This document shows positions 32,822 to 47,400 of a DNA stretch of 64,000 nucleotides, piece after piece. The notes beneath the pieces were generated by a model. The model searched no databases, was not told where the DNA came from, and worked only from the letters and a program-made list of their open reading frames with translations. Position 1 is the first letter of the stretch; the number at the start of each line of letters is the position of its first letter. The DNA comes from Vitellaria paradoxa (taxonomy: Eukaryota; Streptophyta; Magnoliopsida; Ericales; Sapotaceae). The stretch is taken from assembly GCA_019916065.1 (NCBI GenBank), contig CM034237.1, forward strand, positions 39,290,485 through 39,354,484. The letters run 5' to 3'. Position numbers and translations under genes: made by a program.

Positions 32822-34979
32822 GGCTGTGGTTCAAAGATAAAAGGTTAAGGTTATTGGAACTGACACAGCAGAGTAAGGTTGAAAAGAAATAGGATGAAGA
32901 GAAGAGAGGCAAAGGGTTTGTGAACAAAAGGTATAAAGGATGAATTTGGGAAAAGAAGGAAGTACATACCAACCACCAAATAGATTGCAGCCATGTTAAA
33001 AGGTGTGAAGAGGATAGACAAAGAGACATATAGACACTTGAAGAGCCATTTTGATAATGGAAGCATTCAAATACTTAAAAGAATGAAGCAGAAAGCCTTT
33101 TGCCTAATCAAAGCCGAGGCACACCAAGGGTTTTAATTTAAAATGAAGAATTATTCACATTCGGGTAATGACCTAACAGTTAAAAACCTTAGTTGAAAAG
33201 ACACACTTCTGTACTCCCATCATCATGACTAGACAAAACAATAAATGTAAAGAAAAATAATTTTCCTCTCACCTAAACGACAATAATGACACTAAGCAAT
33301 TAATTACCTAGATAATTAAGTCATTGGAAAAATGAACCAATCAAACACACTAATACATATGTATATATCTGATCAATGAAAATAAGTTGGACAATTAATG
33401 CAAAGGATAGTGTGCAACAGAAAAGCACTACAATGAAAGACACTGTAACTGTCATGAATGTAGATATGGATACATACATAAGTAACATGTATGCATAAAA
33501 CTATATCTATCCAATCAAATTATACCAAACATGTACTCTTTGACAAATGTACCACAAATCACTCTCCACTAATTCAAAAAATGGACAAATAAAATTTCAT
33601 AAAATTAAGAAGAAAAATATCAAAGGACACAACAATTACTCTAGCCACTACACCTATATAGGGGAGAGAATCGGTGAGTGTACCCATGTACTACCCACGT
33701 CTATAGTGATTCCAGAACTACTAGAACACCCCCAGCTAGAAAATGAGCCAACTGTAAAAGTATAATTACCAAAGTAAAAAAAAAAAAAAAAAAAAGATCA
33801 AATAAAACTTACCACGGAAAGATATTAGACAACATCTAAACAAATCAAAGATATCTCGTGGCAAAGAAAACCAATGGACAAACAGAGAGAGATAAATATT
33901 CCCAAACAAATAGTGGCCATTGCGAGCATGAAGAGGGAAGCTCGAGGCCATGACTAGCCAGAGAATTACACAAAACACAGAAAATTTCTGAACAGTTTCA
34001 ACTGCAACAAAACAAAAACTTGAAACAAACCTTTAGGGCTATGAATTTCATTGAACTCCAAATCACACAATGTATCAATTAAGGCATAAAATATCAATTT
34101 TCAGATCGTGAATGGGCCAAGATATAAATAAATAGAATGTATTAGTGGCATACTGTCAACATCCTTGGAAATTTTTTAAAAGACAGAGAATAGAGTAGCA
34201 CTATCGATTTATCATCAAACTCACAAAAATGTTTCAAAATAGACTCAACCAAATCTCGTGACATAGTTCTAGCTGTAATACCACTTTCAAATTTGCTAGG
34301 AGATGTCCACATGAAGTCAAACCTATCGATTGCCCAGCAAACATTGAAGAATTGCCCAATTTAAGAGATATGCAGAAGTGATAATCTAAATTAAGAATTG
34401 AATAATTTCAACCTTATCTCTCTAAACAATTAGGATATACAAAAAGTGCAAGATAATAATGGTTTTCACACAACTCGTGTAAACTCTTTCAAACAATTTT
34501 CTCCTTTTAATGAAATGTAGAGAATAAAATGGTAACCCTTTTCATTACCAAAATTTAGGGAATTTACAATAACTTCCAATCTTTCAACTTTTGACATTTG
34601 GGATAAAAGAATGTGGGCAAATCAATTAATGGTCAATCCAAGACAAACATCTTATTAAGAATTTAAAAAAATGTATAAACCAATGTGACTATGTGTTTGA
34701 TATCAAACGAGTAGATGATGAAACATGTTTATAAACTCAATAATAATATTGTTAACACAATCTCTAGACACTATGAACCAAAAGAACAATGCAAGAACAT
34801 AACAATAGCCAAGGATTCATAATGTGAACACATATCAAGCTCAAAAACACACTTAGTCGTATAAATATTTCATAGCTTAAAAGATAAAAAAATGATCTTA
34901 TTTACTCTATAAATTTCATAGCTGTAAATGTAAGATCATTTATTCAATATCATTGAAGCAAAAATCATTCAGGAACTAT

Positions 34980-37900
34980 AACTCCAAGAGATGAATGAAG
35001 ATATTCAAATCTAGAAGCTTCTAATGGTTTGATGAAAATGTTAGTAGTTGTTTGTTAGGATTCTTTGAAATATTGATTGCACTCAAGCTATCATAGAATA
35101 AAGATATGGTACTTTGTTTAATGCCGTAGTCAGAGAGTATTTGTTTCTTACCGTGCTAAGCCACCAAATTGCTCCTAATGTAAAAGTATCTTCTAGAAGT
35201 ACTCTTACGATCATCACAACATTCAACCTAATCTTCATTTGAAAAATAGGTAATCTCTACAGAAGTTCCATTAGAAAACTAGATGCCATGGTCTAAAGTC
35301 TCATTCACATAAGGAATAATTGTTTTAACAGCTATCAAATAGGACTCTTTGGGACAGGATTGATACTTAGCACAGATGCTCGCACTAAATACAATGTCAG
35401 GATGACTAGCAGCTAAGTATAAGAGGCTACCAATCACGCTACAGTATAAGGTTTAATCAACATCTTTATTAGAAACATCTTTACTCAATTTGGTACTAGT
35501 GTCCATGGGCGTCCCAGCATGCTTAGTGTGTGATAAACCAAATTTGTGAGCCAAATCTTTAACATACTTGGACTGTCAAATGAAAATACCCCTTTTTGAT
35601 TATTTCACTTGCAACCCTAAAAAGAAACTTAGTTCCCCCATCATACTCATCTCAAATTGACTCTTCATGAGCTCAGCCATTTTTTAGGCATGCTTTTAAA
35701 AAGTAGAACCAAAGACAATGTCGTGGGTACCTAGCTATAGTTAAACATCCCAAGGTTATTATATTGTACCACGGTGCGAAATCGGATACGTCACGTTGTC
35801 ACGGTACGAAACCAGATACGCCACATTACCTTTAATTAAAATAGAGTAATTAATGGTAGTCCATCTACGCTGATAATTTATCACAAAATTGTGCACCTTT
35901 CCTCGGACTTGGAACAAGGTTTGAGGATACTCCTTCAATGAATTAATGACTAGCAGAATCATTGGAGGTTCAGTGGATAGGAGGCTAGAACCAGGGGACT
36001 ATTGGAATTCATCCAACCAATCTAGAGAGGGAGAATTAAATGGGTGACTTTTACCCTTCCTTGGGTCCATTGCATTGGGACTAGACATTTTCCCCTAAAG
36101 GATGCCATCCTCACATATATAAATCCTCCTCTTCTGGAGGGTCTTGCATTAAGGATACACCAAGTATTTGACCATTACCATCCTAATTCTCTCTCTCTCT
36201 CTTGTTCCTGATTATCCTATTTCTCTCATCTCCGTTGGATTTCGATAGTCTCGCCATTGCTTGATACTCAACATAATTCCCAGAAAAAATTAGACTCACT
36301 CTATCCTAACCCCCTACAATTAACTCCAGCAGTGCGTGCACAAATTTCATCCACATAAATTTAAGCAATGATGATATGTTTGAACTCCTTATGAATGAAC
36401 AAAATCTTGTTTATACTATCCCAGGTGAAATTAGACTCAACCAAGAAATTGGTAAGTTCTCATACCAAGTTCTGGATTCAACCCATACAATGCCTTTTTC
36501 AAATGAAAAACATTGTTCAAGAACTTAGGGTCAACAAAACCCTTTGTTTGCTCAATAAACACTTCTTCCTAAATAATGCCATTCAAGAATGCACATTTTA
36601 CATCCATTTGAAATAATTTGAATACCAAATAGTAAGATACAGCAAGCAAAATGCGAATAGACACTAATCTAGCTACAGGGGCAAATATCTCATCAAAATC
36701 AATTCCTTCAATCTAAGTGTAACCTTGTGCTACAAGTCTAGCCTTATTTCTAACAATTGTATCAAATTCATTAGATTTATTTTTAAACATCCATTCGGTT
36801 CCTATCACGTTAGTATCTATTGGCCTAGGAACAAGTTTCCAGACATCATTTCTAGAGAACTATTCCAATTCTTCATGCATTGCATTGATCTAATAAGAAT
36901 CAAGGAGAGCTTCTTTGACAATTTTTGGCTCAATGCAAGAAGTGTAACACAAGTAATTTAGCTCATTCTGGATTTGCCTCCTAGTTTTCATAGGGGCTGT
37001 CACCTTACCAATCACTTGCGTCATGGGATGATTCAGCTTAACTCGAGAGGATGGGTTCAGTGTCACAAGTTCATCTTCTGTTACATCCTCCAGCACACCA
37101 TTACTATGAGAGTCATCAACATGCTCAACATTAGTTTCGTCCACTTTACTTTGACTTTCCACCATAAATTCTTCTTGTGGGCACATTGTGAACTCATATT
37201 CATCTTTGGTTAGATTTGCCCTACAAAAAGAGTTTTGAGGATTATCATCAACTATTATATTCATGGATTTCATTACAATAGAATGTTTCAAGTGGTACAC
37301 TTTATAGGCTCCACTGTTAATGGAGTAACCAAGAAATATACCCTCATTACAACGAGCATCAAATTTACCAAGGGATTCTCTATCCTAATAAATGTAGGAC
37401 TTGCTCCCAAATATGTGAAAATATTGAACATTTGGTTTCTTACTATTCCAGATTTCATATGCAGTGGCTCTTATACCTTTTCTCACAAAAACTCTGTTGT
37501 TAGTGTAGCATGCTATGTTCAAGGCCTCAGCCCAAAATTTCAGAGGTAATTTCTTATCATGCAACATGACTCTTGTCATTTTTTAGAAAACACTGTTCTT
37601 CTTTTCGACAATCTGATTTTGTTGAGGTGTTTTAAGAGCAGAAAATTTATGCAAAATGCCACATTCATAAAAAAAATTAGAAAATTCAGAATTTTTGAAT
37701 TCTTTTCTATGATCACTCCCAAGTCTAATAATTCTACCAATCTTAACTCTTTTTTCATTTCGGAGTCTATTACACAAGGAATTAAAAGATTAAAAGGTGT
37801 TTGATTTTTCTCTCAGAAAATTTGCCAAAGTAAATCTGGAACAGTTATCAATCATAACAAAAATTTATTTTTTACCACCTAAGCTCTCAGCCCTAATAAG

Positions 37901-40353
37901 ACCCATTAAATCTACATGAACAAGTTCTAAAATGGCAGAAGTAGCTATTTTTTTAGTCCTTTTGTAAATAGCCTTGATTTGCTTTCCTTTCTGACATGGC
38001 CTGCAAACCGCCTTCTTCACTTTAGACAGCTTTGGTAGTCCTCTCACAATTTTCGACATAGACAATCTAGCAAGATCTCTATAGTTGATATGCCTACATT
38101 GTTGATGCCAAAGTTTAGTATTGTTGTCTTATGTAATATGAGAAACAAAGTCATAATCAATAGATACACTGTAACAATTATCAGAAGTTTTAAGTCCTTT
38201 CAACACTACCTTATTATTTTTATCAAGAATGGAACAAGTATCTTTTGTAAATAACACATTGTAGTGTGAGCGGCAAATTTGACTAATGCTAATTAAATTT
38301 GCTTTTAACCCATCAACATACAAGATATCTTTCAACTTTGGAAGACCAGGATAATCTTTACATCCAACACCAAGAACTTTGGACTTGTTACCATCACCAA
38401 AAGTCACACACCCTTAATCATATTCCTTCAAAGAAGAAAACATAGATTTAATGCCATACAAATGTTTGGAACAACCACTGTCCAAATACCACATACTACA
38501 ACTTTGTGCTTTAAATACCGTGTACAACAAAAATAGTTCAAATCATTACATCTAATCCATGCTTTTCTAACTTTGTTCTCAGAAGTATTCTTGCCTTTGA
38601 AATTATTTTTAGTGATGGTCTTGGTTTTGGACTTAGACACTCCACCAACAAGATTCTCTCCATTTGATTTCAATGGAGCTCTTTTGTCAACTTTATCATG
38701 AAAGTCAAGACCACTGAACCTATTGGACAAAAAAATCTCTTCCTTTAAGATTTTTGCTTGGATATATTTTAAACTTAACATAGTCTAGAGGTAATCCATA
38801 CAACTTATGACAATGTGGTCTTATATGTCCTCTAATTCTATAATGGTGGCATATGGGAACAAATTTTCTAGGATGTCTAAAGTTTAAAGTTGACATGTTA
38901 GACCTAAGGAAATTTTTACCTTCATAATTTGATAAGTAATTGGAAGAAGCATTACCTCTTGTGTGATTCTTTACTTTACTTGCACCACTAAAAATACTTT
39001 TTTTGGGAAATTTTGGTTTTTTTTTTTGAGTTTTTCATCTTTGAGTTTCCAATTCTAGAGTTTTTGGAGCTAGGCAAAGAATGAGATACCTCAAACTTCT
39101 TCTTTAATTTCTTTTCCACATGAGCATCATCTTCGACCTTAATTGCAAGAACAAACTTGATTGGACCCTTTTCTTGATTACAAGTTGTTGAGGAATGCTT
39201 TACACATCCAAGAGCAATTCTATCATTTAGATACCTTTGAGTTTCTAAGATGTCATCCAATTTTTTGGTAACTGAATCCTATTTTTTGAATGAACTTGTT
39301 GTCTTGGCAATTTTTTCCTTCAATTCTTCCATTTTTTTTCCAAGTTTAGATCCAAGGATGTCAATTTCTCCTTATTCTTTTTCAAAGACTTAACCATTCC
39401 TTCTAGCTCAACAACTTTGGTCTTATACCTTTCAACTCTATTCATCAAACTTTCTTTCTCAATTTCAACACCGTTGAGCTTAGAAAGAGCCTTGGCTTTG
39501 TGTTTAGTAAGAATTAAACTCTATTGATGCAACTCATTGTATTTATCTTGCAACAATTTAAATTGCTCTTATAAGTCTTCTTTTCACTTTGATTCTAAGA
39601 TGGCACTCTTATCATCTTCAATTGAAGTCTTCGAAGGGTTAATGAAACTAGAATTTCTCTTTGGAGAATATTCATCCGCCTTTACCATAAAAACTAGAAC
39701 ATTCATAGAGTTATCCTTGGACCCCATTAAATCATATTCATCTTGATCTCTTTCACTTTTTAAGTCATCCTCGTTATCCCATGTAGCTGCAAAGACCTTC
39801 TTTTTCTTCATTCTATTTGCATACTCATTTGCAAAATGACCATACCATTTGCACTCAAAACACTATTTATCCTTAGATTTCTCTTACTTCTTCTCATTGT
39901 TTGAACTTTTACCTAATTTTTTCTTTATTCCTTTGTCAAACCTTGAGGGATTATTGAAGGAAGTTTTCTTTGAAAAGTTTTGAACTTCTTAACCAAAAAT
40001 GCAATATCATTAGCACTAACTTTTCATGTATTCACTTCTTCATTTACCTCATCACTTACAAAACTTAGAGTAATTTCTTTGTTCCTTTTGTTCTAATTTA
40101 TATTTACTTCATAAGTCTGTAGTGACCTAACCAATTTTTCTACCTTCATTTGGTCTATATTCTTACTTTTTTCAATGGTTGTGACCTTAGGCTGAAATTT
40201 CTCAGGTAGAGATTGTAAAATCTTCCAAACTATCTTGGACTAAGAAATGGTTTCACCCAGATTAATAGATGAATTTACAATATCACTCAGTTTAATGTAG
40301 AATTGTTCAAAAGTCTCATTTTTAGCCATACGGATAACCTTAAAACTAGTTGT
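34980..40353 (-). pseudogene. Copia gag 3' part and pol (protease, integrase, RT, RNase H)
   Basis: Read from high to low coordinates: gag tail with NETFEQFYIKLSDIVN (about 40,310), zinc knuckle CFECKWYGHFANEY (about 39,865; last Cys replaced by Tyr), acidic AATWDNEDD, second knuckle CHHYRIRGHIRPHC (about 38,860), protease WYLDSGCSKH (about 38,490), GAG-pre-integrase (LKDILYVDGLKANLISISQI, 38,340), integrase CRPCQKGKQ (38,000), HVDLMGL (37,900), LPLKFWAEALNIACY (37,540), HIFGSK. Then RT: EWMFKNK (36,800), VARLVSIRILL, MDVKCAFLNG, ALYGL, IYVDE (36,345, broken by an insertion), MSMMGELSFFLGLQV (35,640), RNase H (ASHPDIVFSASICAKY) and the terminal FIKPLEASRFEYL (about 35,010). Many stops make it inactive. 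Confidence 0.85.
35723..36343. mobile_element. Insertion of about 621 bp splitting the Copia RT at YVDD
   Basis: RT coding text stops in IYVDE and resumes at DIVFGST. The boundary pentamers are ATGTC (35,718-35,722) and ATTTC (36,344-36,348) on +, one mismatch apart, consistent with a 5-bp target duplication. The insert has no coding domain; on the minus strand it begins TTGTGCACGCAC and ends GGTACCCAC, so it may be a solo LTR. Confidence 0.5.
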
Positions 40354-41630
40354 TAAGGGCTCATTTGACAACGCTGTTGTTTTCTGTTGTTATTTTTCTG
40401 TTGCAGTTTTCTATTTTGTGTTTTCTGTTGCCGTTTATTTTTTCTGAAATAAAAACAAAAACTGTGTTTGATAATGTAATTTTGTTTATACAAATTTGTA
40501 AATAGAAAACAGAAAGTTTGTTTTGTAAACACAGTTTATAGTTCATACATTTTTTAAGTTTGCTCATTTATAGAACAACTAAAAAACATTTTTTTGATGC
40601 AATTTACCTTAAAAATTTCATTTATACCTGAATATTTTGGTCCTTGTATAGGTAAAAATTACACTTTAACCTATTTTTTTATCTCTACTTATTAATAAAA
40701 ATTATATTTTTATCTTAATAATTATAGATTTATTTTATAAAATTTTAAAATGTTTCCAAAACTTATGAAACAACTTATTTGTTACATTTTCTGACTATTG
40801 ACAACAAAAACTGCACAACTCCATGCTATATCAAACAACTAAACACTAACCCTCAATTTAAAATCATATAAAAACGTCAGTAAACTACATGTATAAACTA
40901 CATGTATTGAAGAAGAGAATGAAAATAAGAAACAAGTCATTTTTGAACTAATAATTTGATATACAACCGTACCACATATAATAATAACAGCAAAACTACA
41001 AGGAACAAGGATAGCAACAATAATACTAGTAGGCAGCAAAAAAATATGACATCATCAACCGTTCTTGCCATATTCAAAAGTATAGTGCTATTTTATATTA
41101 CATATCTTCTCAACTGCTTACTTTAAACTAACATTGATCAATAGTATAAATATTATTATAAGCAAGAGAATCCCAAAATCATGTTGCATCCAAAACATGC
41201 GCACATGAGTATACAAACCATGTTGCTCGACGAGATCATTTCTCTTACAGGCGGAGAGGTGCTTGTGTTGTAAGGTACACGGTACTCATTAACCCATATG
41301 AAACCGTCAACATGGTCCAATCGACGCGGGCACTAGAAAAATGAACGACCATTATTCCCTTAGTTCTTGCAACCAAAACTCACATCCGACCTGCACCACA
41401 AACACATGGCGGCCCATATTGCGAAACTGGAGACATAACTGCAGATGACAAAATAATGAAAATGTAATTTTGAAACAATTACCATGAAATTCATAACGTA
41501 CAAGCACAGATCAACTTGTTTCATATGCTATAACAAGTTTGTCATGCAAAAGTGGTAGATTATATCATACATAACTAGTTTTTACACAATGTATCTAAAT
41601 AACAGTAATGCAAAACAAATTCTAAATTAA

Positions 41631-42943
41631 CTAGGTGCTCACACTATGCCAAATTTGATGAGCTATTTCGTCACGCATTCTACTCATTTCTCTTACCTGA
41701 GAGCTAGAGAAATCAAGTTCAATTGAATTTTGAGAACTACTGCCTGTACCCCCACCACGGCTTGGATTTTCAATAATTTGCACCTCCTTCCATGATGCAT
41801 TTAATGTGTCATCCTGATCTCTTGTCCAAATAAAGTTATGCATAGTACAACAAGCAGTTGGAATATACCTCTGGGTTTTAACTTTGAAAGGTGGTATGCC
41901 TTTTAGGATAGGAAACCGTGCCTTCAAAATGCAGAAACACCTTTCAATCACATTACGTAATGTTGAATGGCGGTAATTGAACCACTCCTCAATATTTGTA
42001 GGTCATCGTGCTCACCCACGATAATCTTGTAAATGGTATCGTTCCCTACGGTATGGTGCCAAAAATCTGGGAATGTTCGTGTAACTAGAATCAACAACAT
42101 AATATTTCTCTTGAGGTGGCGTTGGAAATAAATTAGCCGGATTACTCAAACAATCACTTAGCACACGCGAATCATTTGCCATTCCTTCCCACACTGTGAA
42201 AACATATGTAAATCACATGTCAAACGAACATGCTGCCATAATTTTCTGTGTAGGCATGGTTTGTTTGCCATGATATGAAACTTGTTTGCTGGCCGAAACA
42301 TGAGCGACAACATAGGTCCCGTTGATTGCTCCAATGTAGTCCTAATAACCAAAGAAACTATTAATTTTCGAAAATTGATTATTATTAATCAATGAAATAC
42401 GTTACAATTGGAAATGGTATACCTTAAAGAAAGGGTACAATGTTTGGTTATGTAAAATCTTTGGAGGCATTCATTCATGTTAGGTGGTACTATAATAACA
42501 ACACCTAACTTGCACACGGTCTTCAAAACTTTATGGAACTATGTGTAAATTGTTTGCGCAGAATGTTGAAATCTTTCAGCTACTACACAAAACCTTTCAT
42601 TGTGTGATATGATGAGCAAAATAATAGCACCTTGCTCCTGAAGTGTCAAATATCTAGAACGGTCTAACAATCCATGTGTTCTTATGGCTTCACAAAAACT
42701 AATAAAAACATGTGGCCGAATTCTAAATTGGTCATAACAACAATTCTCATGCCTGTTAATCAACTCTATAATATAATTATGGCCTGTTAATGCTGATGTT
42801 CTACGTGGTTTGCTACTTATATTTTTTCCCATATAATCAATGATTGCCGCTGCTACGACAAAGTCATTGTTGTCATCATCCGAGTCACTGTCAAAAAGAT
42901 TTTTAGGATCTCCAATGTTCATTGTAAGTTGCTCTGCAATCAA
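41631..42943 (-). pseudogene. PIF/Harbinger DDE transposase, inactivated
   Basis: Start ATG at 42,943. The N-terminal part (42,943-42,539) has ISFCEAIRTHGLLDRSRYLT and LQEQGAIILLIISHNERF. It continues past an in-frame stop (SAQTIYT*FHKVL) to VVIIVPP. After an intron ending at 42,342 the catalytic part runs DYIGAINGTYVVAHV, VFTVWEGMANDSRVLSD, KYYVVDSSYTNIPRFLAPYR, FNYRHSTLRNVIERCFCILK, stop 41,631-41,633. The family's first catalytic Asp (GAIDGTH) is Asn here (codon 42,321-42,323). The second Asp (VDSSY) and the Glu (VIERCF) remain. With the stop codon and Asp-to-Asn change this copy is probably dead. Confidence 0.85.
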
Positions 42944-43567
42944 TTAAATTAAATAAAATTATGTTAACAAATAATCCACAACATTCTATTCTTTAGTTGT
43001 AAGAATAAGACAAAATCTTATTTCCTCTCAAACAAAGCAATTTTATCCATTTACAAAATAACAAACATCATGCATCTCAGTTCCAATTTACTGCATTATT
43101 AAAAGAAAAAATTAACATACATCACAAAGGTTTGAAACTAGAAAGAAATTCTGCAAGCACAAATAAACTATTAAAATATAGCTAGCATACATAAAATAAC
43201 ATTTTAGTCCAAACATCACAAATCCAAACATTATAGTCTAGAGACAACAGTCAAACAAAGATACGAAAAAAAAAAGAAAATAAAGTCGATCAATTCTTAC
43301 AATAAAAAACATAAAAGTCTCCAAACTTAGCAATATAAACATCCTACATCATCATGATCCAATCTCTCTTCCTATCATCCGGAATCGCTAAGAACATTTC
43401 TCGAGAATGATGTCCTCATGTATCATCTTCATAACTTTTGCATATGTCGCTGCATCAATTCTCGGTACACTATTCAAGGCCGCTAAACATTCTTTGATAT
43501 ACGCTAAACATTCTTTGATATACAGACGTTCCTCATAAGGCCTCTTCTCACTTGCAGTGACACTCCC

Positions 43568-44483
43568 TTATGTTATTTTCATTTCCATTAACCGCACCTT
43601 CCTCGCATTAGACTTAGCCATTATCTGCAAAGCTGTAGTCAGTGAGGCACCATAACTATCCTTGCGGTGCACTTTCTTCATGGGCTTCTCATTATCCTCA
43701 TCAATCTCTGGTTTAGCCTTGTTATGGTGGTCATTTGTACTGCCAGTAGAGGAGCTGGAGGGTGCCTTGGTAGAAGGGTGGGTGTGCTCACCAGTAGCGG
43801 ATGTATCCCTAAAAATACGCATCAGGTCCTGATTGTATGGCAGGCCATGTTTTTTAAATTTTTTGGCATATTTGTTTACTTATACAACAATTTTAAAAAT
43901 AGTATTAAATTTGTTATAATAAAACCTATATAAAGTAATAATAGAAAAAGAGTATAATAACAATATTGTATAGGTTAATATTGTCAAGGAGGCGTAATAA
44001 AAAGTTTATATAGCTAAGTACTGGAACGAAAGAATAATACAAAGTTTATATAACTTAATACTATGAACGAAGAATAATGTAAAAAATAATTTAAATCTAC
44101 CTTGAAAAGTTTCTCCCAAATTTCATCTAGAGCTGTGACAGTATTTGCAATAGGATCCCATCCGACACCAGTTTGTTTCAGAATTTGTTGAAATTTATTA
44201 AACAAAATCTGTAGTTGGTTGTACTTGTTGCGCAACTAGTCATTAGTATAAGCATAACCAGTTCTGCCCACCATTTGCTCCCTCATGTAGGTCCAAGCTT
44301 GCTTGGTGAACGTCCCCGTTTGCCTATTTCCATTCTTCACCTCCTCGTCCATCAAGCTAACAAAAATCTTTCATTCTTTTTTGGCCATGGGCTGGTTTTT
44401 TTTTTGTCATCATTTCCCTCAACATCAAGTGCCACCACATTATCTTCCTTGACATTGCCTATGTTATGTTGACTACTCGCCAT
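43568..44483 (-). pseudogene. Myb/SANT-like accessory protein of PIF/Harbinger
   Basis: Exon 1 from ATG 44,483: acidic start, then KIFVSLMDEEVKNGNRQTGT, FTKQAWTYMREQM, LRNKYNQLQILFNKFQQILK, TGVGWDPIANTVTALDEIWE, ending at about 44,105 at a GT donor. Exon 2 (about 43,875-43,568) has KKHGLPYNQDLMRIFRDTSA, a Ser/Thr-rich linker and a coiled Lys-rich end. This is the Myb/SANT-like domain used by Harbinger ORF1 proteins for DNA binding and transposase import. Two in-frame stops (before KIFVSL and before LRNKY) break it. Confidence 0.75.
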
Positions 44484-44499
44484 TACAATTATCCTGAAT

Positions 44500-47400
44500 A
44501 TCAAAGGTTTATAAGTTTTGTACTAATTCAACCAAAGAAAGGATAAAGACTTTAGAAAGAAAACCTATAAAGAACCTTAAACCCCTCAAGCACCATACCT
44601 ATTAGTATCCCATGTTTCCCATCACACAATCCAAAAGCAAGATTTGTTTCTATCCTATGGTTTGCTGTAACAAGAAAGATGTTTACTTGTCATCTTGCAG
44701 TTGTCTATATCTTTTCTCAGTTTATTGACTGGCATCATAGAAATGAACAAAGTGATTACTATATTTCTATTAACCAAAAAATAAAAACTAAAATATCAAC
44801 TAGTTTGCTCCATACCCATGTGGCAGAAGGACAAGCACAAGTTGTCCTGGTCCACACAATAATGTGCTAATACAACAAAAGGTGAGGGGAATATGAAATA
44901 GAGATCTTTACATATATATAGTTCAATTAAGGACCTAAGATTATGTGTTTAATTTTATATATTCATGAGGAAATAATAAGTCATGTGTTCAATGATTGAT
45001 TACGGAAATTCTCTTAAGATCAGTGGCCTCCAACAAAGTTTCACAGATAATTTTCTCTCTGCCTAAAATAGGTGCCAATGCAAGCTTGAGAATATTTGAA
45101 TTTCTCAATTTCTTTATCTTTCACCAATTTTTTTCCTATCCCCCAGAATCTATACAAAACCAAAATTTCTGTTGGTTTAGATCAGCTTAGAAAGAAAGCA
45201 ATCAACTAATTACATATATATAGTTCAAATGCAAAGTACGGCAAAAAACAACTTCAGGATCAATGGACATATAGATACTTCTATGGTTGTACAGCTCTGT
45301 CTAGTTTTGAAGTGTTAGTATTACGTAAAGAGAAACTCTAGATTACAAAGTCAACTTACCGCAAATCTGAGAAGGAGGCACGATTTCCTAACAGCAGAAT
45401 CTCTGAATAACAAAAGCTTCAGCAGGTAATCACTACAAACAATAATATTACACAAAAAATAAAAAAATCATAAATATAAGAAAATTAAAGAGAAAACCAC
45501 AGAAAATTTAAAACATCTGAATGATAGATATTGATAGATATTGTTTGTTTCATTAATAATGGTTGGTTAAATTATTTAAAATGATCATCTACACACACAC
45601 ACAAATGACAAATTAATGGACTATTTTCTTAGGTGTAATATTTTCTTCCTTCTTTGAAGTAGGAGACAATGAATTATGAAAATATTGAATGGCATTGTTT
45701 CTATTGCTTAATCCATTGTCTCTTTCTCTTGCTTCAATTTCTTGTCGCGCATCAATTCCATTTCCACTTGTTGTATCTATAACATTACCAACTGCATTTT
45801 ATAACTGACAATTTGACGCGTTTTCAATTGACAGTCTAAACATGACCGTATCACTGTAGAAGATGATTAGGCAAGCTTTATAGGATATAACTTTCAGTCC
45901 AGCAAAAATGATTATAAATTGACTTTGCAAAGTCTTCGGTCATGGTAATAAATAAAGACGAGAGAATAGGAAAACCCTCTGCTTCTTCAAGGATTATCTA
46001 TTCTAAATGATTGAATGAAATTTTTGCATTCCAAATAAGTCAAAGAGTGGTGCTAGGCTTAAGTCTTCTATTTTTTCCCCAGTTATTAAACCATTCTTTA
46101 GAGAACAGAAGAGGATGACGAGCTTCAAAGTTTAGACACATCTAATTGGGAACTTAAAAAAAAGTATGGCCGGAATAATTGGAGCTACTCTTTTCATCTA
46201 TTTCTTAACTCATCAGTGAAGAGAACAAACCCCAGAATCTTCAATTAATATTAATTACACACAAGTGTCTTCTTCTCTCTCTCTCTCTCTTAACCTAGAA
46301 GCATTACATAGGTAGAAAAAAGCAGACAAGCGATGGACTTAAGGATCTAAAATTTAAGTCCAACAAATGATTGGATCGCAGTAATTAACATGTAACAAAA
46401 ATTGAGCCTCTGCTCTTTTGATTTGATACCAATAAAAATAAAAACTCACAGCAAACTGGGTTTGGAAACCAACAAGAATCTACTGATACCATATATGATT
46501 GGTCTAGTGTTGTTGGGCAGACAAAAATATAAATAAATAAATAAAAGCAAAAAAACGAGAGCCCACAAAAGAAAGAAAGTCTGAAGTATGGGAATTTCCC
46601 CAAAAGCATTGATTAGTAGAAAGAAGAACTAACCAAAATTGAAACAAAAAAACAAAACTAGAAAAAAAAAGTGATAAAAAGTCGGATTGACCAAATCATT
46701 ATCTTTACCTGCCTATATTCTCTCAAATCACAGCTTAATTTGGTGCCCCTTCTCGACTAACTTGCACGTTGGGACTCTGAAATCTAAATCGAGGTTGTTT
46801 GCCAATGAAAATTCTATTTTTTTTTTTTTTGACAAATTAGGATTTGTTCAAAAGAATCACATAATTCATATTCTATGTAAAGGGGGAACGGAAAAATGAA
46901 CAGAAGCCTTGATCAAGTCTTATACAAAAAAAAAAAAAAAAAACACTCAAGATGCACACATAGCTTGATGCTTAAATGAAAGTATAACCTATAGCTCTTA
47001 ACGGTAAAAAATGATAACATATCATTTAAGCACAAAAAAAACAAAAAAGCTGGTACTTGAAAAATATTTACCACAGCCACTGTCAAGGAGGCTTTTCAGG
47101 TTTTTTTCATGTCCTGTTTCTTCAATAATCACACTGTTGAGCAAAAAAATTAAAAAAAATAAAAAATAGAAAAAAAAAAGTTAGGGTTAACATGGGTCTA
47201 CACAAATTTAAGGCAAATTAAAATTTCTATTATGGTTGGACAAAGAGAGCTCGGGTGAGACCAGATCTAGCAACAAAAGAAGAAAAAGAGGCCAAAAAAT
47301 AGAAAAATGCCAAACCGAGATCGGGTAGTTGGAGATGTAAAGATCAAATCTTCATCACATATGAGAATGAGAAAAAGGAAAAAGAAGAAGAAGAAGAAGA

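Noticed and set aside
36395..37549. Several + frames of 70-104 codons
   Set aside because: Antisense shadows of the Copia integrase/RT on the minus strand.
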